Origin: Saprospirales bacterium
Lineage (GTDB): Bacteria; Bacteroidota; Bacteroidia; Chitinophagales; Saprospiraceae
Direction: 5' to 3'
Assembly: GCA_016703765.1 (NCBI GenBank)
Contig: JADJBL010000007.1
Location: forward strand, 124,001-188,000
DNA: 64,000 nt
In this document: positions 8,009-18,116 of the stretch, one piece after another
How positions within the stretch are numbered: the first letter of the stretch is position 1
Layout of the letters: the number at the start of each line of letters is the position of its first letter
Translations under genes and position numbers: made by a program
Notes under the pieces: generated by a model
The model's database searches: none
What the model saw: only the letters and a program-made list of their open reading frames with translations
Told to the model about the DNA's origin: nothing

Positions 8009-10493
8009 ATGCGTAACGCCGTTTTTTTTCTCCTTTTGCTGTTAAGCTGGATCCCTTCCTATGCCCAAATCTCCGGCCGGGTGACGGATAGCTCCGGACA
8101 GCCCTTGCCCTTCGCCTCGATTTATATCCAAGGCACCTCCGTAGGCTCCACCTCCAATGCGGAAGGGTACTATAAACTAGAGCCCAAGGTTTTTCCGACT
8201 CCGTTTTTGTCGTTTTTCAATACGTCGGTTTTGAAACCCAGGTAATCCCCGTCGATTTCTCTGCCGGGACAAAGACTCTCGATATCGCATTGGAAGAAGA
8301 ATCGGTGCTCCTTTCGACGGTGGAGATCCGTCCCACGGATGAGGATCCCGCTTACTCTATCATCCGCAAAGCGATCGAAAAAAGGCGGTATTACCTGGAG
8401 CTGATTCCCGAATACAGCTGCAATGTGTACATCAAAGGCGGCCTTTCGATCCTGGATGCTCCCAAAAAGATCCTGGGCCAGGAGGTAGGCGATATGAATG
8501 GAAACCTCGATTCCACCGGTCGGGGCATCATCTACCTTTCGGAATCGGAATCGAAGTGGAACGTTCAGCGCCCCAATAAATACAAAGGAGATCATGGTTT
8601 CCTCCAAGGTGAGCGGCAACGACAACGGGTTCAGTTTCAACAGCGCCTCCGATGTCAACTTCGATTTCTACGAAAATACCACCGATTATAGCCGCCCGAT
8701 TGTATCTCCGATCGCCTACAACGCAATGGGCTTCTACAAATACGAGCTGATAGGGACGATCTTCGACGAGGCGGGGCGCATGATCTTCAAGATAAAGATC
8801 GAACCCCGGCAGCCGGAACTGGCAGCCTACGGAGGCTTCATCTACATTGTCGAAGAGTTGTACAACATTCAAGGGGTCGATGTATTTGTAACCGGCGCCT
8901 CTCTCAATGAGCCTGCTCTGGACACCATATTTATCCGCCAGGTCCATGTTCCCGTCCGAAAGCCCGATGCTTGGCGGCTTTTCAGCCAAACCATCACCAT
9001 TAAAGGGGATATATTGGGGTTTAAATTCGGAGGGGATTTTACTTCGATCTACCGGAATTACGAACTCCAGCCAACCTTTCCAAAGGGTTTCTTCGATAAT
9101 GAGTCTTTTAAAGTGGAAGAAGGAGCCAATGAGAAAGGGCTTGCCCACTTCGATACCATTCGGCCCTTGCCCCTTAGTCCTTTGGAGTTTATCGACTACA
9201 ATAAAAAGGACAGCCTTCAGGTCATTCGGGAGTCGAGACCCTACCTGGATTCTCTCGACCGGAAAAACAACAAATTCATTCCCTTGAGTTTGTTGATGGG
9301 ATATACCTACAATCGCTCCTTCAAAAGGGAATCCTTTACTTTTGAATCCCCGGCCAACAGTCTTCAATTCCACACCGTACATGGCTGGTACGGGTACTTG
9401 GGGCTGCGTTATCGAAAAGCATACGACCGCTTCAAAACCCGGCGGCTGGAGTCCGGACTGAAGATGATGTATGGGTTTTCCGAAAAAAGGCCGCGGTTGA
9501 GCGGAGACTTTCAATACGATTTCAACCGAACCCACTTTTCCCGTATCCGCCTGTCCGGAGGCCTGGAACCGCAGCAATTCAACCGGGAAAATCCTATTTC
9601 ACCCTCTCTGAACTCCATGTATTCGCTTTGGGGCAAACGAAACTATTCCAAGGTGTTTGAAAAGGCCTTTGGACGGCTGGAAGGCCGCCACGAGCTCTTC
9701 AACGGTGTGCTGCTCGAAGCGGGCTTCGAATATGCCAGGCGAAGGCCTCTCCAAAATACCTCGGATTATTCCTTTGTTCCAAAAGTCCAGCGCGAATACA
9801 CCTCCAATACACCCGAAACCGAAGAACCCGGCCAGCCGGAAACCTTCATTGAGCATACCGCCTTACTTGTAGACGTAAACCTTCGCCTGAGGCTAAATCA
9901 GGAATACATCAGCTATCCAAAGATCAAATTCGTCCTGGAATCCAAATGGCCCGATCTGTGGATCCGTTACAGAGCAGGCATTGCGCCTGGCGCAGCTCGT
10001 TTTCATTACCTCAGCCTGAGTCTGGAAAAGGAAGGCTTCCAAATGGGCGTCGCAGGACAATCCGGGTTTTTCCTCCAGGCCGGCCGCTTTTTCAAGGCGG
10101 GCAAGGCATTTTTATGGACTACCGCCATTTCAACGGAAACCAGACCATCTTCGGCAACCCGCTGGAATACCGCCATCGATTCTTCCTCTGCCATACTATC
10201 AATACAGTACCCTGGCGCCCCATGCCCAGGCGCATTGGGAGCACCAGTTCCAGGGCTTCCTTTTCGACAAAATCCCCGGTCTGCGAAAACTTGGTCTTTC
10301 CGAGGTGCTCAGCGCGAAAGCCCTCTGGGTGGAGGGGCGTCCCCTATACTGGGAGGCTGCAATCGGGGTCGATCAATTGGGATGGGGATTATTTCGGCTC
10401 TTTCGGGTAGATGTGGCCGCCTCGTTTTCGGTCGCCGGATTTGAAGCCTGGGGGGTAGTCCTTGGGGTTAAACTTCCGGGAAACTTGAATTAG
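8009..10493 (+). pseudogene. DUF5686 / carboxypeptidase-regulatory-like outer membrane protein, four frameshifts
   Basis: Signal peptide, then a carboxypeptidase-regulatory-like beta-sandwich (SGRVTDSSGQPLPFASIYIQ), then a long outer-membrane barrel with DUF5686-type sequence ending in DYRHFNGNQTIFG and FDKIPGLRKLGLSEVL. The coherent protein can be followed only by changing frame near 8188-8194, 8584-8590, 10105-10106 and 10185-10190. Each change is explained by one gained or lost base, mostly in short homopolymers. Four lesions in 2.5 kb mean either real decay or sequencing indels. The stop is TAG at 10491. Confidence 0.82.
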
Positions 10494-10500
10494 TTTTTAA

Positions 10501-10562
10501 TTTTGAGTTTTTAATTTTTAGTTATAACGGGTTCCTGACAACTAAAAATTAAAAACTCAAAA
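10501..10562. repeat. AT-rich perfect inverted repeat, 23-bp stem
   Basis: A 23-bp perfect stem (10501-10523 with 10540-10562) built of TTTTTAA/TTTTTAGT-like units around a 16-base loop. It lies 7 bases after the DUF5686 stop and 14 bases before the sbcD start. The T-rich arm comes first, so it is not arranged like a standard terminator. Confidence 0.85.
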
Positions 10563-10576
10563 CTAAAAAACAAGTA

Positions 10577-11794
10577 TTGAGAATCCTCCATACATCCGAT
10601 TGGCACCTCGGCCAAAAGTTTCTCTCCTTTGACCGCGAAGAAGAGCACCGCCTGGCTCTGGACTGGTTGCTGCAAACCATTGTGGATCAAAGGGTGGATG
10701 GATTGATCGTGGCGGGCGACATCTTCGACATCGGCAACCCGCCCAATAGCGCCAGAAAACTGTATTATCAGTTCCTCGCCAGCCTGCTTCGCACCAATTG
10801 CAAAAATGTACTTATCATAGCCGGGAACCACGATTCGGCCGCCATGCTGGAAGCGCCCCGCGAGATCCTCAAAGCCTTGCGCGTCGATGTGGTCGGAGCG
10901 GCGGGGGATGAGGTCCTGGAATGGAAGAACGACGAGGAGGAAACACAGGCTATCATCGCGGCGGTTCCCTTCCTCCGCGAACGCGACCTTCGCTATTCCG
11001 TGATCGGGGAATCCGGGGAAGAAAGATTGCTGCGCCTTCGGGAGGCGATTAAAACCCATTACCAAAGCCTCGCCGGGGAGATTTCCGAGCTGCTTTCGGT
11101 AAATCCGGCCTTAAGCCAAATTCCGATTATCGCCACCGGGCACCTTTTTGCTATCGGGGCCTACTCCTCCGACAAGCAAGACAATATATACCTCGGAGAT
11201 ACGGAAAACATTGGCGCCGGCGATTTTCCCGATCTTTTCTCCTATGTGGCCCTCGGGCATATCCACCGGGCTCAGGCGATAGGGGGGAAGGAACATATCC
11301 GCTATTCGGGTTCCCTTGTCCCCCTGAGCTTCAGCGAAACCAAAGACGAAAAGGGCGTTTATATACTGGAATATGCGGGCGCCGGCCTTCAAAGCCTGAA
11401 TTTTCTGGCTTGCCCTACCTTTCGCAGGCTGAAGACCATAGAAGGGGACCTGGATACTGTAAAAAAACGGCTATTGGAACTCCATGAGCATTACATCCAT
11501 TCCCTTCCCGCATGGGTGGAAGTGCTCGTCGCCCTGGAAGCTCCCGATCCGGGCCTGGATGAGGAACTGCACGAATTCACCAGGGACCTGAATATGAATA
11601 TCCTCAAGATCCGGATTCAGTTGCCGGACCAAAATCTGGTGGATACCGCCTCTGGACAAATCGCACTCGAAGACCTCAGCCCCGAGGAGGTCTTTCTCCG
11701 CCGTTGCAGGACTTATGGCTATCCCGAAGACCAGACGGATGGGCTTCTCGCCACCTTTCGGGAATTGCTGGACACGATGAACGAAACCGCATAA
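10577..11794 (+). CDS. sbcD: SbcD: nuclease subunit of the SbcCD DNA-processing complex
   Basis: Mre11-type metallophosphoesterase that, with SbcC, cuts hairpins and processes DNA ends. Metal-binding motifs are in order: TSDWHLG, VAGDIFDIG, AGNHDSAA, TGHLF and LGHIHRA. The length of 405 residues is normal. The start is TTG at 10577 (MRILHTSDWHLG matches the family exactly). The stop overlaps the sbcC start by one base (TAATG), giving a coupled operon. The gene sits directly after one of the window's strongest DNA palindromes, the structure class that SbcCD attacks. Confidence 0.96.
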   Translation: MRILHTSDWHLGQKFLSFDREEEHRLALDWLLQTIVDQRVDGLIVAGDIFDIGNPPNSARKLYYQFLASLLRTNCKNVLIIAGNHDSAAMLEAPREILKALRVDVVGAAGDEVLEWKNDEEETQAIIAAVPFLRERDLRYSVIGESGEERLLRLREAIKTHYQSLAGEISELLSVNPALSQIPIIATGHLFAIGAYSSDKQDNIYLGDTENIGAGDFPDLFSYVALGHIHRAQAIGGKEHIRYSGSLVPLSFSETKDEKGVYILEYAGAGLQSLNFLACPTFRRLKTIEGDLDTVKKRLLELHEHYIHSLPAWVEVLVALEAPDPGLDEELHEFTRDLNMNILKIRIQLPDQNLVDTASGQIALEDLSPEEVFLRRCRTYGYPEDQTDGLLATFRELLDTMNETA

Positions 11795-14700
11795 TGCGCA
11801 TCATCTCCATCCATATCAAAAACCTCAATTCCCTTCGGATCGAAGGAAGCATCAATTTCCTCGAGGCCCCGCTGGGCAATACGGGTTTGTTCGCTATCAC
11901 CGGGGATACGGGGGCCGGTAAAACGACCATCCTGGATGCCATCACCCTGGGTTTGTACGGCCGGGCGCCCCGGCACGATAAAAATCCCTCGGAAGTACTG
12001 TCCTACGGGGCTTCCGAGGCCTACGCACAGGTAGTGTTCGAAACCGGTCAAAAGCGCTATCTGGCCGAATGGAGCGTCCGCAGGGCCAGGGGCAAACACG
12101 ACGGGAACATTCAGCCCCCTAAGCGAAAGTTGAGCGAATTCGATCCCGGAAAGCTCGAATTCATCGCCATCGCGGAGAGCGCGAAGGAGGTTGACGGGAT
12201 GGTGGCAGAGCGCACCGGCCTGGATTACGACCGTTTTCTCCGCTCTGTTCTTCTCTCTCAAGGCGAGTTTGCGGCCTTTCTGAAAGCCAGGGCCCAGGAG
12301 CGAAGCGAGCTTCTGGAGCGGATTACGGGCCTGGAGATCTATTCAGAGATTTCGGTAGCCGCCTTCAACCGGCATAAACAGGAAGAAGCACAGCTAAAGG
12401 AGCAGATTCTACGGAAGGAAAACCTGAGGCTTTTGTCGGCAGAAGATAAAGAGCTGTTGGAAGAGGAGCGTGCCGGACTGGAAAAAAGCAGCAGGGACCT
12501 GAAAAAACTGGTCAAGGAATCCCAGGATATTTTGAACCAACTAGGCCGATTAGAAGCGCTATCCGCCAAAATAGCCGGGCTGGAAAAGGAGGAAACCGCT
12601 TTAAACCTCCGCAAAGAGACCTTGCAGGCTTCCATAGCCCAACTCGGCCAATACAAAAAAGCGCTTCCATTTAAGAGCGAGCTGGACCGAATCGACCGGG
12701 ATATCTCCCTCGCCAAAGACCTGAGGACCCGCCTGGAGGTCCTCGAAACGGAAGGGCTCCCCAAAAAGCGAGAGGAACTGGATGCGCTTGAGAGGGATTT
12801 AGGGGAGGCCAACGAAATCCTGGATCAAAAACGGGGCGAATTGCCCGCCCAAATGCATATTTTCGACCAGGTGGCGGCCATGGATATCGAAATCAAGGCC
12901 CTCGAAAAGCAACTGGACCAAGACCGACCGACCTATTTGGCCGGAGAGAACGAACTCCATTTGTTTGAATCCCAATGGTTCGAATTAAAACCTCGAACCA
13001 CAGAAAGGGCTTCCATCATCCGCGAACTCGAAACCTGGCTTTTGGAACACGATTATCTGCGCGCACTATCTGCCGACTGGCCCTTCCTCAAACGCCAGGT
13101 CGACGAATGGAATGAAACAGCCGGAAAAACCGCCCTCCAAACTGCTCAGATCCAGGAAAAAACGAAGGATTTAGCGAAAGAAGAAAAGGATTTGGCCAGG
13201 TTTTCCGCAGAAATGGAGAAACTTAAAACACAGATCCAACAGCAAAAAGGACAGCTCTCCGCGCTGAGGCCCGACCTGTTTGCACATTCCCAGGCCGAAC
13301 TGGCCCAGCTCCAAAACCGCGAACTGGCCTCATGGAAGGAAAAAACGGATTGGCTCGAACGCCTGGAAGAGCTCCACGGGGGGTATGTACAATTGCTGGA
13401 AGCCCAGAACCGCGATTCGGAAAAACTCAGAAATTTCCAATCCAGGGAATTTCACCTCCTGGAACAGCTGCTGGAGGCCAACGATCAGCTGGAGGAACAG
13501 CTCCGCGTCCTCGAGTTTAAACAATCGGTTTATGAGCAGCAGCTCCGGATCGCCAACTACGAAAAGGACCGGCTTCAATTGAGGGAGGGTGAGCCATGCC
13601 CCCTCTGTTTTTCCACCCATCATCCCTTTCACGATCACCCCGGTTTAGAGGCATTTGTAGATCGGGCAGGGGAGGAGTATCAACTCGCAAAGAGGTATGC
13701 CGAAAAGCTGCAAAAAGAACAGGCAGCGCTGATCCGCCAGCTCAACGAACTGGACGTGCAGATGGAGATGTTGGCCGGCAACGAAAGTAAACGCACGGTC
13801 GGTCTGTTGGAACAGCAACTCCGGATGATGGAGGAGCAGGAGCGCAAAATGCTCGAACTGCTTTCGGGCTTTGAGGAAAGAGACCTGCTCTATGCAACCG
13901 GCTTCCGGCAGGAGCGCAAGGACTGGTATGCCTCTCAACTCCTGCAACACCGCAAAAACTGGGAGCAAATTCTCCAATGGACCGGAGAACTGGATGCCCT
14001 TCAAAAGCAAGAAACGGCAAGGATGCAAAATTTGCAGCAAATGGAGTTTCGCATCCGGGAATTAAAGAACGAGCTGCGCGTATGGAACGAAAACCTGTCC
14101 GAAACAGAATCCCAAAGAAAAAAGATGGAATCCGGTATCCGCAGCCTGCTGGCCAAATATCGGATTGAAATTGCCGAAGAACAACGGGAACAGCAGCTCG
14201 GACAACTCGAGAAACTGCACAAAATCTACCTGGAATCCGAACTGCGCTTTGCCAGGCTAAGGGAGGAACAACAAAGGGATCAGGAGGCTGAAAGATCGCT
14301 TGAAGAGAAGATCGGCGAGCGAAAAACAGTCCTGTCAAAAGCAGGAGAAGCCCTGCGGGCGCTTTCCCTCGCCTTTGAAGAAAAGCAAACAAGGCGCCTC
14401 GACCTTCTGGGTGAACGCAATCCCGTCCAGGAGCGCGATCGTTTCCGGGCAGAGCTGGACGAACTCGCCGAATCGGTCGGCTTAAAGAAACAATCGCTTG
14501 CCGAAACCAAAGAACGCGTCCGGTCCCTGGAGGAAGAAGCGGCCAGGTTAAGGGGAGAAATCGCTCAATTGGATGATTCCGCTCGGGTCCTGAGCGGAAA
14601 AATGCTCGAAAAATTGAAAAAGGCAGGCTTCGCCACCATGGAGGAAGCCATCCAGGCACTCATCCCCAAAGAAGAAGCCGAAAGGCTGGAGGCGGAGGTG

Positions 14701-15462
14701 GATGAATTTCAACAGCGCGAATCGGAGCTGGCTCAAACCAGGAAAACCCTCTCGGCAGATTGGGAAGAGACCATGGTCGCATTGCCGGAACAGAGTGACC
14801 AAAGCCTGGTGCATAAACAACTGGAGGAGGCTCAATATTCCCTGGAACAAAACCAGCTTCGCCAGGGGACCATTAAGGGCATCCTCGACCAAAGCCGGGA
14901 GGAAGAATCGGAAGAGATCCAACTCGAGGCCTCGATCCGCCTGCAAATGCAGGAGCTACTGCGCTGGAAAGCGCTCAACGATCTCATCGGCTCGGCAGAT
15001 GGGAAAAAATTCAGGACCTTTGCCCAGGGTCTTACCCTCGAACGCCTGGTCTATCTGGCCAACCGCCACCTGGAGCACCTCAACGACCGCTATGTGATCC
15101 GCAAAACACCGGGAGAGGAGCTCGAACTGGAGATCGTCGATACCTTTCAGGCCAACAATATCCGGTCCATGCAGACCCTGTCCGGGGGCGAAACCTTTCT
15201 GGTCAGCCTCTCCCTTGCGCTGGGCCTGTCGGATCTGGCAGGCCAGCGTTCCGATATCCGGTCCCTGTTCATCGACGAGGGTTTCGGCACACTGGATGAA
15301 GCCACTCTGGACCTGGCGATCAACACCCTGGAAAACCTGCAGGCCCGGGGCAAAACCATCGGGATCATTTCCCACGTCAAAGAGCTCAAGGAGCGGATCG
15401 GCACCCAGATACAGGTCATAAAGCGAAGCAATGGCTTCAGTGAAATAAAGGTAGTTGGGTAA
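11794..15462 (+). CDS. sbcC: SbcC: SMC-like ATPase of the SbcCD complex
   Basis: Rad50-type ATPase, 1222 residues. Walker A is GDTGAGKTTILDAI near residue 30, the Q-loop region is SQGEFAAFLKA, and two very long coiled-coil arms flank the zinc hook CPLC at residue 602. The C-terminal signature LSGGETFLVSLSLALG is followed by Walker B SLFIDEGFGTLDE. All elements are intact in one frame. It is co-transcribed with sbcD. The 116-base gap after it holds a promoter-like element for the next genes. Confidence 0.97.
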   Translation: MRIISIHIKNLNSLRIEGSINFLEAPLGNTGLFAITGDTGAGKTTILDAITLGLYGRAPRHDKNPSEVLSYGASEAYAQVVFETGQKRYLAEWSVRRARGKHDGNIQPPKRKLSEFDPGKLEFIAIAESAKEVDGMVAERTGLDYDRFLRSVLLSQGEFAAFLKARAQERSELLERITGLEIYSEISVAAFNRHKQEEAQLKEQILRKENLRLLSAEDKELLEEERAGLEKSSRDLKKLVKESQDILNQLGRLEALSAKIAGLEKEETALNLRKETLQASIAQLGQYKKALPFKSELDRIDRDISLAKDLRTRLEVLETEGLPKKREELDALERDLGEANEILDQKRGELPAQMHIFDQVAAMDIEIKALEKQLDQDRPTYLAGENELHLFESQWFELKPRTTERASIIRELETWLLEHDYLRALSADWPFLKRQVDEWNETAGKTALQTAQIQEKTKDLAKEEKDLARFSAEMEKLKTQIQQQKGQLSALRPDLFAHSQAELAQLQNRELASWKEKTDWLERLEELHGGYVQLLEAQNRDSEKLRNFQSREFHLLEQLLEANDQLEEQLRVLEFKQSVYEQQLRIANYEKDRLQLREGEPCPLCFSTHHPFHDHPGLEAFVDRAGEEYQLAKRYAEKLQKEQAALIRQLNELDVQMEMLAGNESKRTVGLLEQQLRMMEEQERKMLELLSGFEERDLLYATGFRQERKDWYASQLLQHRKNWEQILQWTGELDALQKQETARMQNLQQMEFRIRELKNELRVWNENLSETESQRKKMESGIRSLLAKYRIEIAEEQREQQLGQLEKLHKIYLESELRFARLREEQQRDQEAERSLEEKIGERKTVLSKAGEALRALSLAFEEKQTRRLDLLGERNPVQERDRFRAELDELAESVGLKKQSLAETKERVRSLEEEAARLRGEIAQLDDSARVLSGKMLEKLKKAGFATMEEAIQALIPKEEAERLEAEVDEFQQRESELAQTRKTLSADWEETMVALPEQSDQSLVHKQLEEAQYSLEQNQLRQGTIKGILDQSREEESEEIQLEASIRLQMQELLRWKALNDLIGSADGKKFRTFAQGLTLERLVYLANRHLEHLNDRYVIRKTPGEELELEIVDTFQANNIRSMQTLSGGETFLVSLSLALGLSDLAGQRSDIRSLFIDEGFGTLDEATLDLAINTLENLQARGKTIGIISHVKELKERIGTQIQVIKRSNGFSEIKVVG

Positions 15463-15507
15463 TGAGGAGCTTTTGCAGATGTTTTGCTTACTTTGGTCTA
15501 AAGAGAT

Positions 15508-15539
15508 TGAACCGTGGAGTGCAACTTTGTGTATCTTTG
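15508..15539 (+). promoter_or_regulatory. Putative Bacteroidota promoter for the coiled-coil gene pair
   Basis: TTGA at 15508-15511 and TATCTTTG at 15532-15539 match the -33 (TTG) and -7 (TAnnTTTG) elements with a 20-base spacer, 39 bases before the ATG at 15579. This is the best two-element match in the window. Confidence 0.55.
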
Positions 15540-15578
15540 GGGCTGGTCTTTTCGACCCAACCACTAATTTCCTGATTA

Positions 15579-16130
15579 ATGCAAAAAGATCTGAAAAATA
15601 TTTTCGGCTCCAACACCGGACTAGACGAGAAAAGCCTGGAATTTCTAACCTCCGCGCTCTCCAGAAACAACCTTCCCGGGTTTGACTACCTGGAATTCAA
15701 ACAGTCCCTCGGCGCCCTGGCAGGCCTCAATATGGACGAAGCCACTGCTTACAAATCGGCCTACGCCACTGCATCCACGGTCGGTTTGACCAAAGAAAAG
15801 CTGCTCAAGACCGCCGAGCATTACCGGGAAATCCTTCTCCAGGAGAAAAAAGCTTTTGACCAGGCCTTGCAAAAGCAGATCAAGCAGAAGGTCGAATCCA
15901 AAAAAACTGAAATGGAGAAGCTCAAAAAGCAGATCCAGGAATACCAGGCTCAAATACTCAAGCTCCAGGAGGAGATCGCAAAGAGCGAAGGTGTGCTGGA
16001 ACATGCCGACGAAACCATCCAAGGCTCCCTGGAAAAGATCCAGCAAACCCAGGATCAGTTCGAGACCACCTTTCAGGCCATCATGAACCAACTAAACTGC
16101 GATATCGAGGATATCGGCAAATACATTTAA
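15579..16130 (+). CDS. Coiled-coil protein of unknown function
   Basis: 183 residues: a helical N-terminal domain (about 1-90, including LEFLTSALSRNNLPGFDYLEF) and a long charged coiled coil (about 95-175, with KTEMEKLKKQIQEYQAQIL), ending IEDIGKYI. No signal peptide, so cytoplasmic. It is followed after 19 bases by a membrane-anchored coiled-coil protein, and the two probably act together. Family not recognised. A resemblance to PspA/Vipp1-type membrane-remodelling helices is only a structural impression. Confidence 0.65.
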   Translation: MQKDLKNIFGSNTGLDEKSLEFLTSALSRNNLPGFDYLEFKQSLGALAGLNMDEATAYKSAYATASTVGLTKEKLLKTAEHYREILLQEKKAFDQALQKQIKQKVESKKTEMEKLKKQIQEYQAQILKLQEEIAKSEGVLEHADETIQGSLEKIQQTQDQFETTFQAIMNQLNCDIEDIGKYI

Positions 16131-16149
16131 ATTCCAACAAAACCGTCCA

Positions 16150-17181
16150 ATGACAACTCCAACCACTAATCCGTTTGAAAATTCAGGCATGAAATCCAAG
16201 TCTTTCTGGCAACGCCCGGAAGGTATAACAGGAACCGTTTTCCTGGTAGGGATTGCCGCCGGATTGGGCTATCTGCTCTATATCAGTCTTCCGGTGCTTA
16301 TTCCGCTCATGCAGAATATCTTATATCTGAGTTTGATGCTCATCGCGCTCGCGGCAATCGTGTACATGGTGCTCGATCCCAAAATGCGCAACCTCATCTG
16401 GTATATGTATAAAAGCGTCATGCGCTGGATCACGGGGGTTTTCGTGCAAATTGACCCCATCGGCATCCTGAAGAGCTATGTCGATGACCTCAAGGACAGC
16501 CTCGGCAAAATGAGCAAACAGATCGGCGTGCTGCGCGGACAAATGCGCAAGATCCAAACCCTCATCGAAACCAACAACGAGGATATACAGAAAAACATGC
16601 AGCTGGCTACCGTTGCAAAAAAACAGGACAACGACGCCCAGGTGCTGCTTGCCACCCGTAAAGCGGCCCGCCTCCAGGAAAGCAACGAAAAGTACTCGAC
16701 CCTCCATCAGCGAATGGAGATCTTGTACCGTATCCTGGACAAAATGTACAAAAACTCCGAGATCCTGCTCGAAGACACCCAGGATCAGGTGAAGGTGAAA
16801 GAACAGGAATATAAAGCGATCAAAACCTCGCACTCCGCCATGAAATCCGCCATGAGCGTCATTTCGGGCGATCCCGACAAACGCGCGATGTTCGATGCCG
16901 CCCTCGAGCATATCGCCGACGACCTGGCCAACAAAGTAGGGGAGATGGAGCGCTTTATGGAACTATCCTCCAACTTCATGTCTTCCATCGACCTGCAAAA
17001 CGGGGTTTTTGAAGAACAAGGACTCAAAATGCTGGAAGAATACGAGAAACAAAGCTCCCTGCTCCTCATGCCCGGACGCGAACAATCTTCCACGAACACC
17101 CTTGACCTGGATTCCCTCCAAAGCCGGCCCCAAAAGGAAGGCAAGGAGGCCGGGGATGACTATGATAATCTCTTTAAATAA
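16150..17181 (+). CDS. Membrane-anchored coiled-coil protein of unknown function
   Basis: 343 residues. Two adjacent transmembrane helices (about 28-50 and 55-75, TVFLVGIAAGLGYLLYI and LSLMLIALAAIVYMVL), then a long helical region (about 100-285) with repeated heptads and a Met-rich stretch (SAMKSAMSVISGDPDKRAM), and an acidic tail ending DDYDNLFK. The tail and coiled coil are probably cytoplasmic. It forms an operon with the preceding soluble coiled-coil gene. I do not recognise the family. A PspA- or ESCRT-III-like membrane-stress role is a guess. Confidence 0.65.
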   Translation: MTTPTTNPFENSGMKSKSFWQRPEGITGTVFLVGIAAGLGYLLYISLPVLIPLMQNILYLSLMLIALAAIVYMVLDPKMRNLIWYMYKSVMRWITGVFVQIDPIGILKSYVDDLKDSLGKMSKQIGVLRGQMRKIQTLIETNNEDIQKNMQLATVAKKQDNDAQVLLATRKAARLQESNEKYSTLHQRMEILYRILDKMYKNSEILLEDTQDQVKVKEQEYKAIKTSHSAMKSAMSVISGDPDKRAMFDAALEHIADDLANKVGEMERFMELSSNFMSSIDLQNGVFEEQGLKMLEEYEKQSSLLLMPGREQSSTNTLDLDSLQSRPQKEGKEAGDDYDNLFK

Positions 17182-17230
17182 GATGAGAGATGAGAGATGA
17201 GTGAATCTCTCTCATCTCTCATCTCTCATC
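17182..17230. repeat. Perfect inverted repeat of GATGAGA units, 20-bp stem
   Basis: The heptamer GATGAGA repeated almost three times (17182-17201) is perfectly mirrored at 17211-17230 across a 9-base loop. It begins immediately after the stop of the upstream gene (TAA 17179-17181) and ends 11 bases before the next ATG. No T-tract follows. Confidence 0.85.
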
Positions 17231-17241
17231 CCTCATCTCCA

Positions 17242-17742
17242 ATGATCCAGGTATTCGTCACAGGCGGAACTTTCGACAAGGAATACAACTACATTTCGGG
17301 GAGCCTGTTCTTTCAGGACACCCATCTGCCTCAAATGTTCGAAAGGGGCCGCTGCACCGTTGAGATCAACATCAAGACGCTCATGATGGTGGACAGCCTG
17401 GAGATGACCGATTCCGATCGGGAGATCATAGCGCATAATATACGCAGGGCTTCTTCCAACAAGATCCTCGTCACCCACGGGACCGACCGGATCGTCCATA
17501 CCGCCCAATACCTTGCACACCTTGGCATCTCTGAAAAAACCGTCGTGTTGACCGGGGCTATGGTTCCCTATGCTTTCGGCACCTCTTCAGACGGCTTTTT
17601 CAACCTCGGCAGCGCCCTCGCCTTTGTCCAAACCCTCCCTTTCGGCATCTACGTCGCCATGAACGGACGGTTTTTTCCATGGGATAATGTCTGGAAAAAT
17701 CCCAAAACGGGGTATTTTGAGGAATTAAACCCCGCGGAATAG
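17242..17742 (+). CDS. Single-domain asparaginase-like protein
   Basis: 166 residues matching only the N-terminal domain of bacterial L-asparaginases: FVTGGTFDKEYN (first catalytic Thr motif), THGTDRIVHTAQYL (the TD motif) and VLTGAMVPYAFGTSSDG. Ordinary asparaginases have about 330 residues with a second domain that completes the active site, which is absent here with no sign of a continuing frame. Short members of this kind are known in several phyla, so this is probably a real short form. The ATG at 17242 was chosen because the open frame upstream is only repeat sequence. Confidence 0.85.
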   Translation: MIQVFVTGGTFDKEYNYISGSLFFQDTHLPQMFERGRCTVEINIKTLMMVDSLEMTDSDREIIAHNIRRASSNKILVTHGTDRIVHTAQYLAHLGISEKTVVLTGAMVPYAFGTSSDGFFNLGSALAFVQTLPFGIYVAMNGRFFPWDNVWKNPKTGYFEELNPAE

Positions 17743-17745
17743 ACG

Positions 17746-17973
17746 ATGGAATATTTGGGCCTTCTTTTCGAGCTTCTTTTCTTCTCCCTGGGCGTATACC
17801 TGTACCTCTTTGCCAGAGGGATGGTCCGCTCCGGAAACCCCGAGCGGCAAAAACGCGCCGAAAGCTTCCGGGCGTCCAACTCCTGGTGGCTTCGCCTGTT
17901 GGGGCTCGCCATTGCCGCCATCATGGGGGTGAACATATATTTGCACCTGGTTCAGCTCTTTGGGCATGCCTGA
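17746..17973 (+). CDS. Small membrane protein
   Basis: 75 residues with two hydrophobic helices (LLFELLFFSLGVYLYLFA and LRLLGLAIAAIMGVNIYL) separated by a basic loop (GNPERQKRAESFRASN). It starts 3 bases after the asparaginase-like stop, so it is in the same operon. Function unknown; the compact two-helix form is common in Bacteroidota. Confidence 0.6.
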   Translation: MEYLGLLFELLFFSLGVYLYLFARGMVRSGNPERQKRAESFRASNSWWLRLLGLAIAAIMGVNIYLHLVQLFGHA

Positions 17974-18116
17974 AAGCCTTTCAAACAGGCCGTTTTCCTT
18001 CTAACACCTGCCGTTGGTTAATTTGGGCTGTCCAATTTTTCCTTTCCCCGGCGAATGCATAATATTTAGTATAATTGCATGTCAATTTCCAAACGTCATA
18101 CCTGAATTGCCACTTT

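Noticed and set aside
10501..10562. The 23-bp palindrome as a Rho-independent terminator
   Set aside because: The stem is almost pure A-T with a long loop and no G-C core, so it would be a weak RNA hairpin; it fits the junction-repeat family better.
17969..17995. GCCTG/CAGGC hairpin after the small membrane protein as a terminator
   Set aside because: Only a 5-bp stem with a 12-base loop and a short T run; too weak to call.
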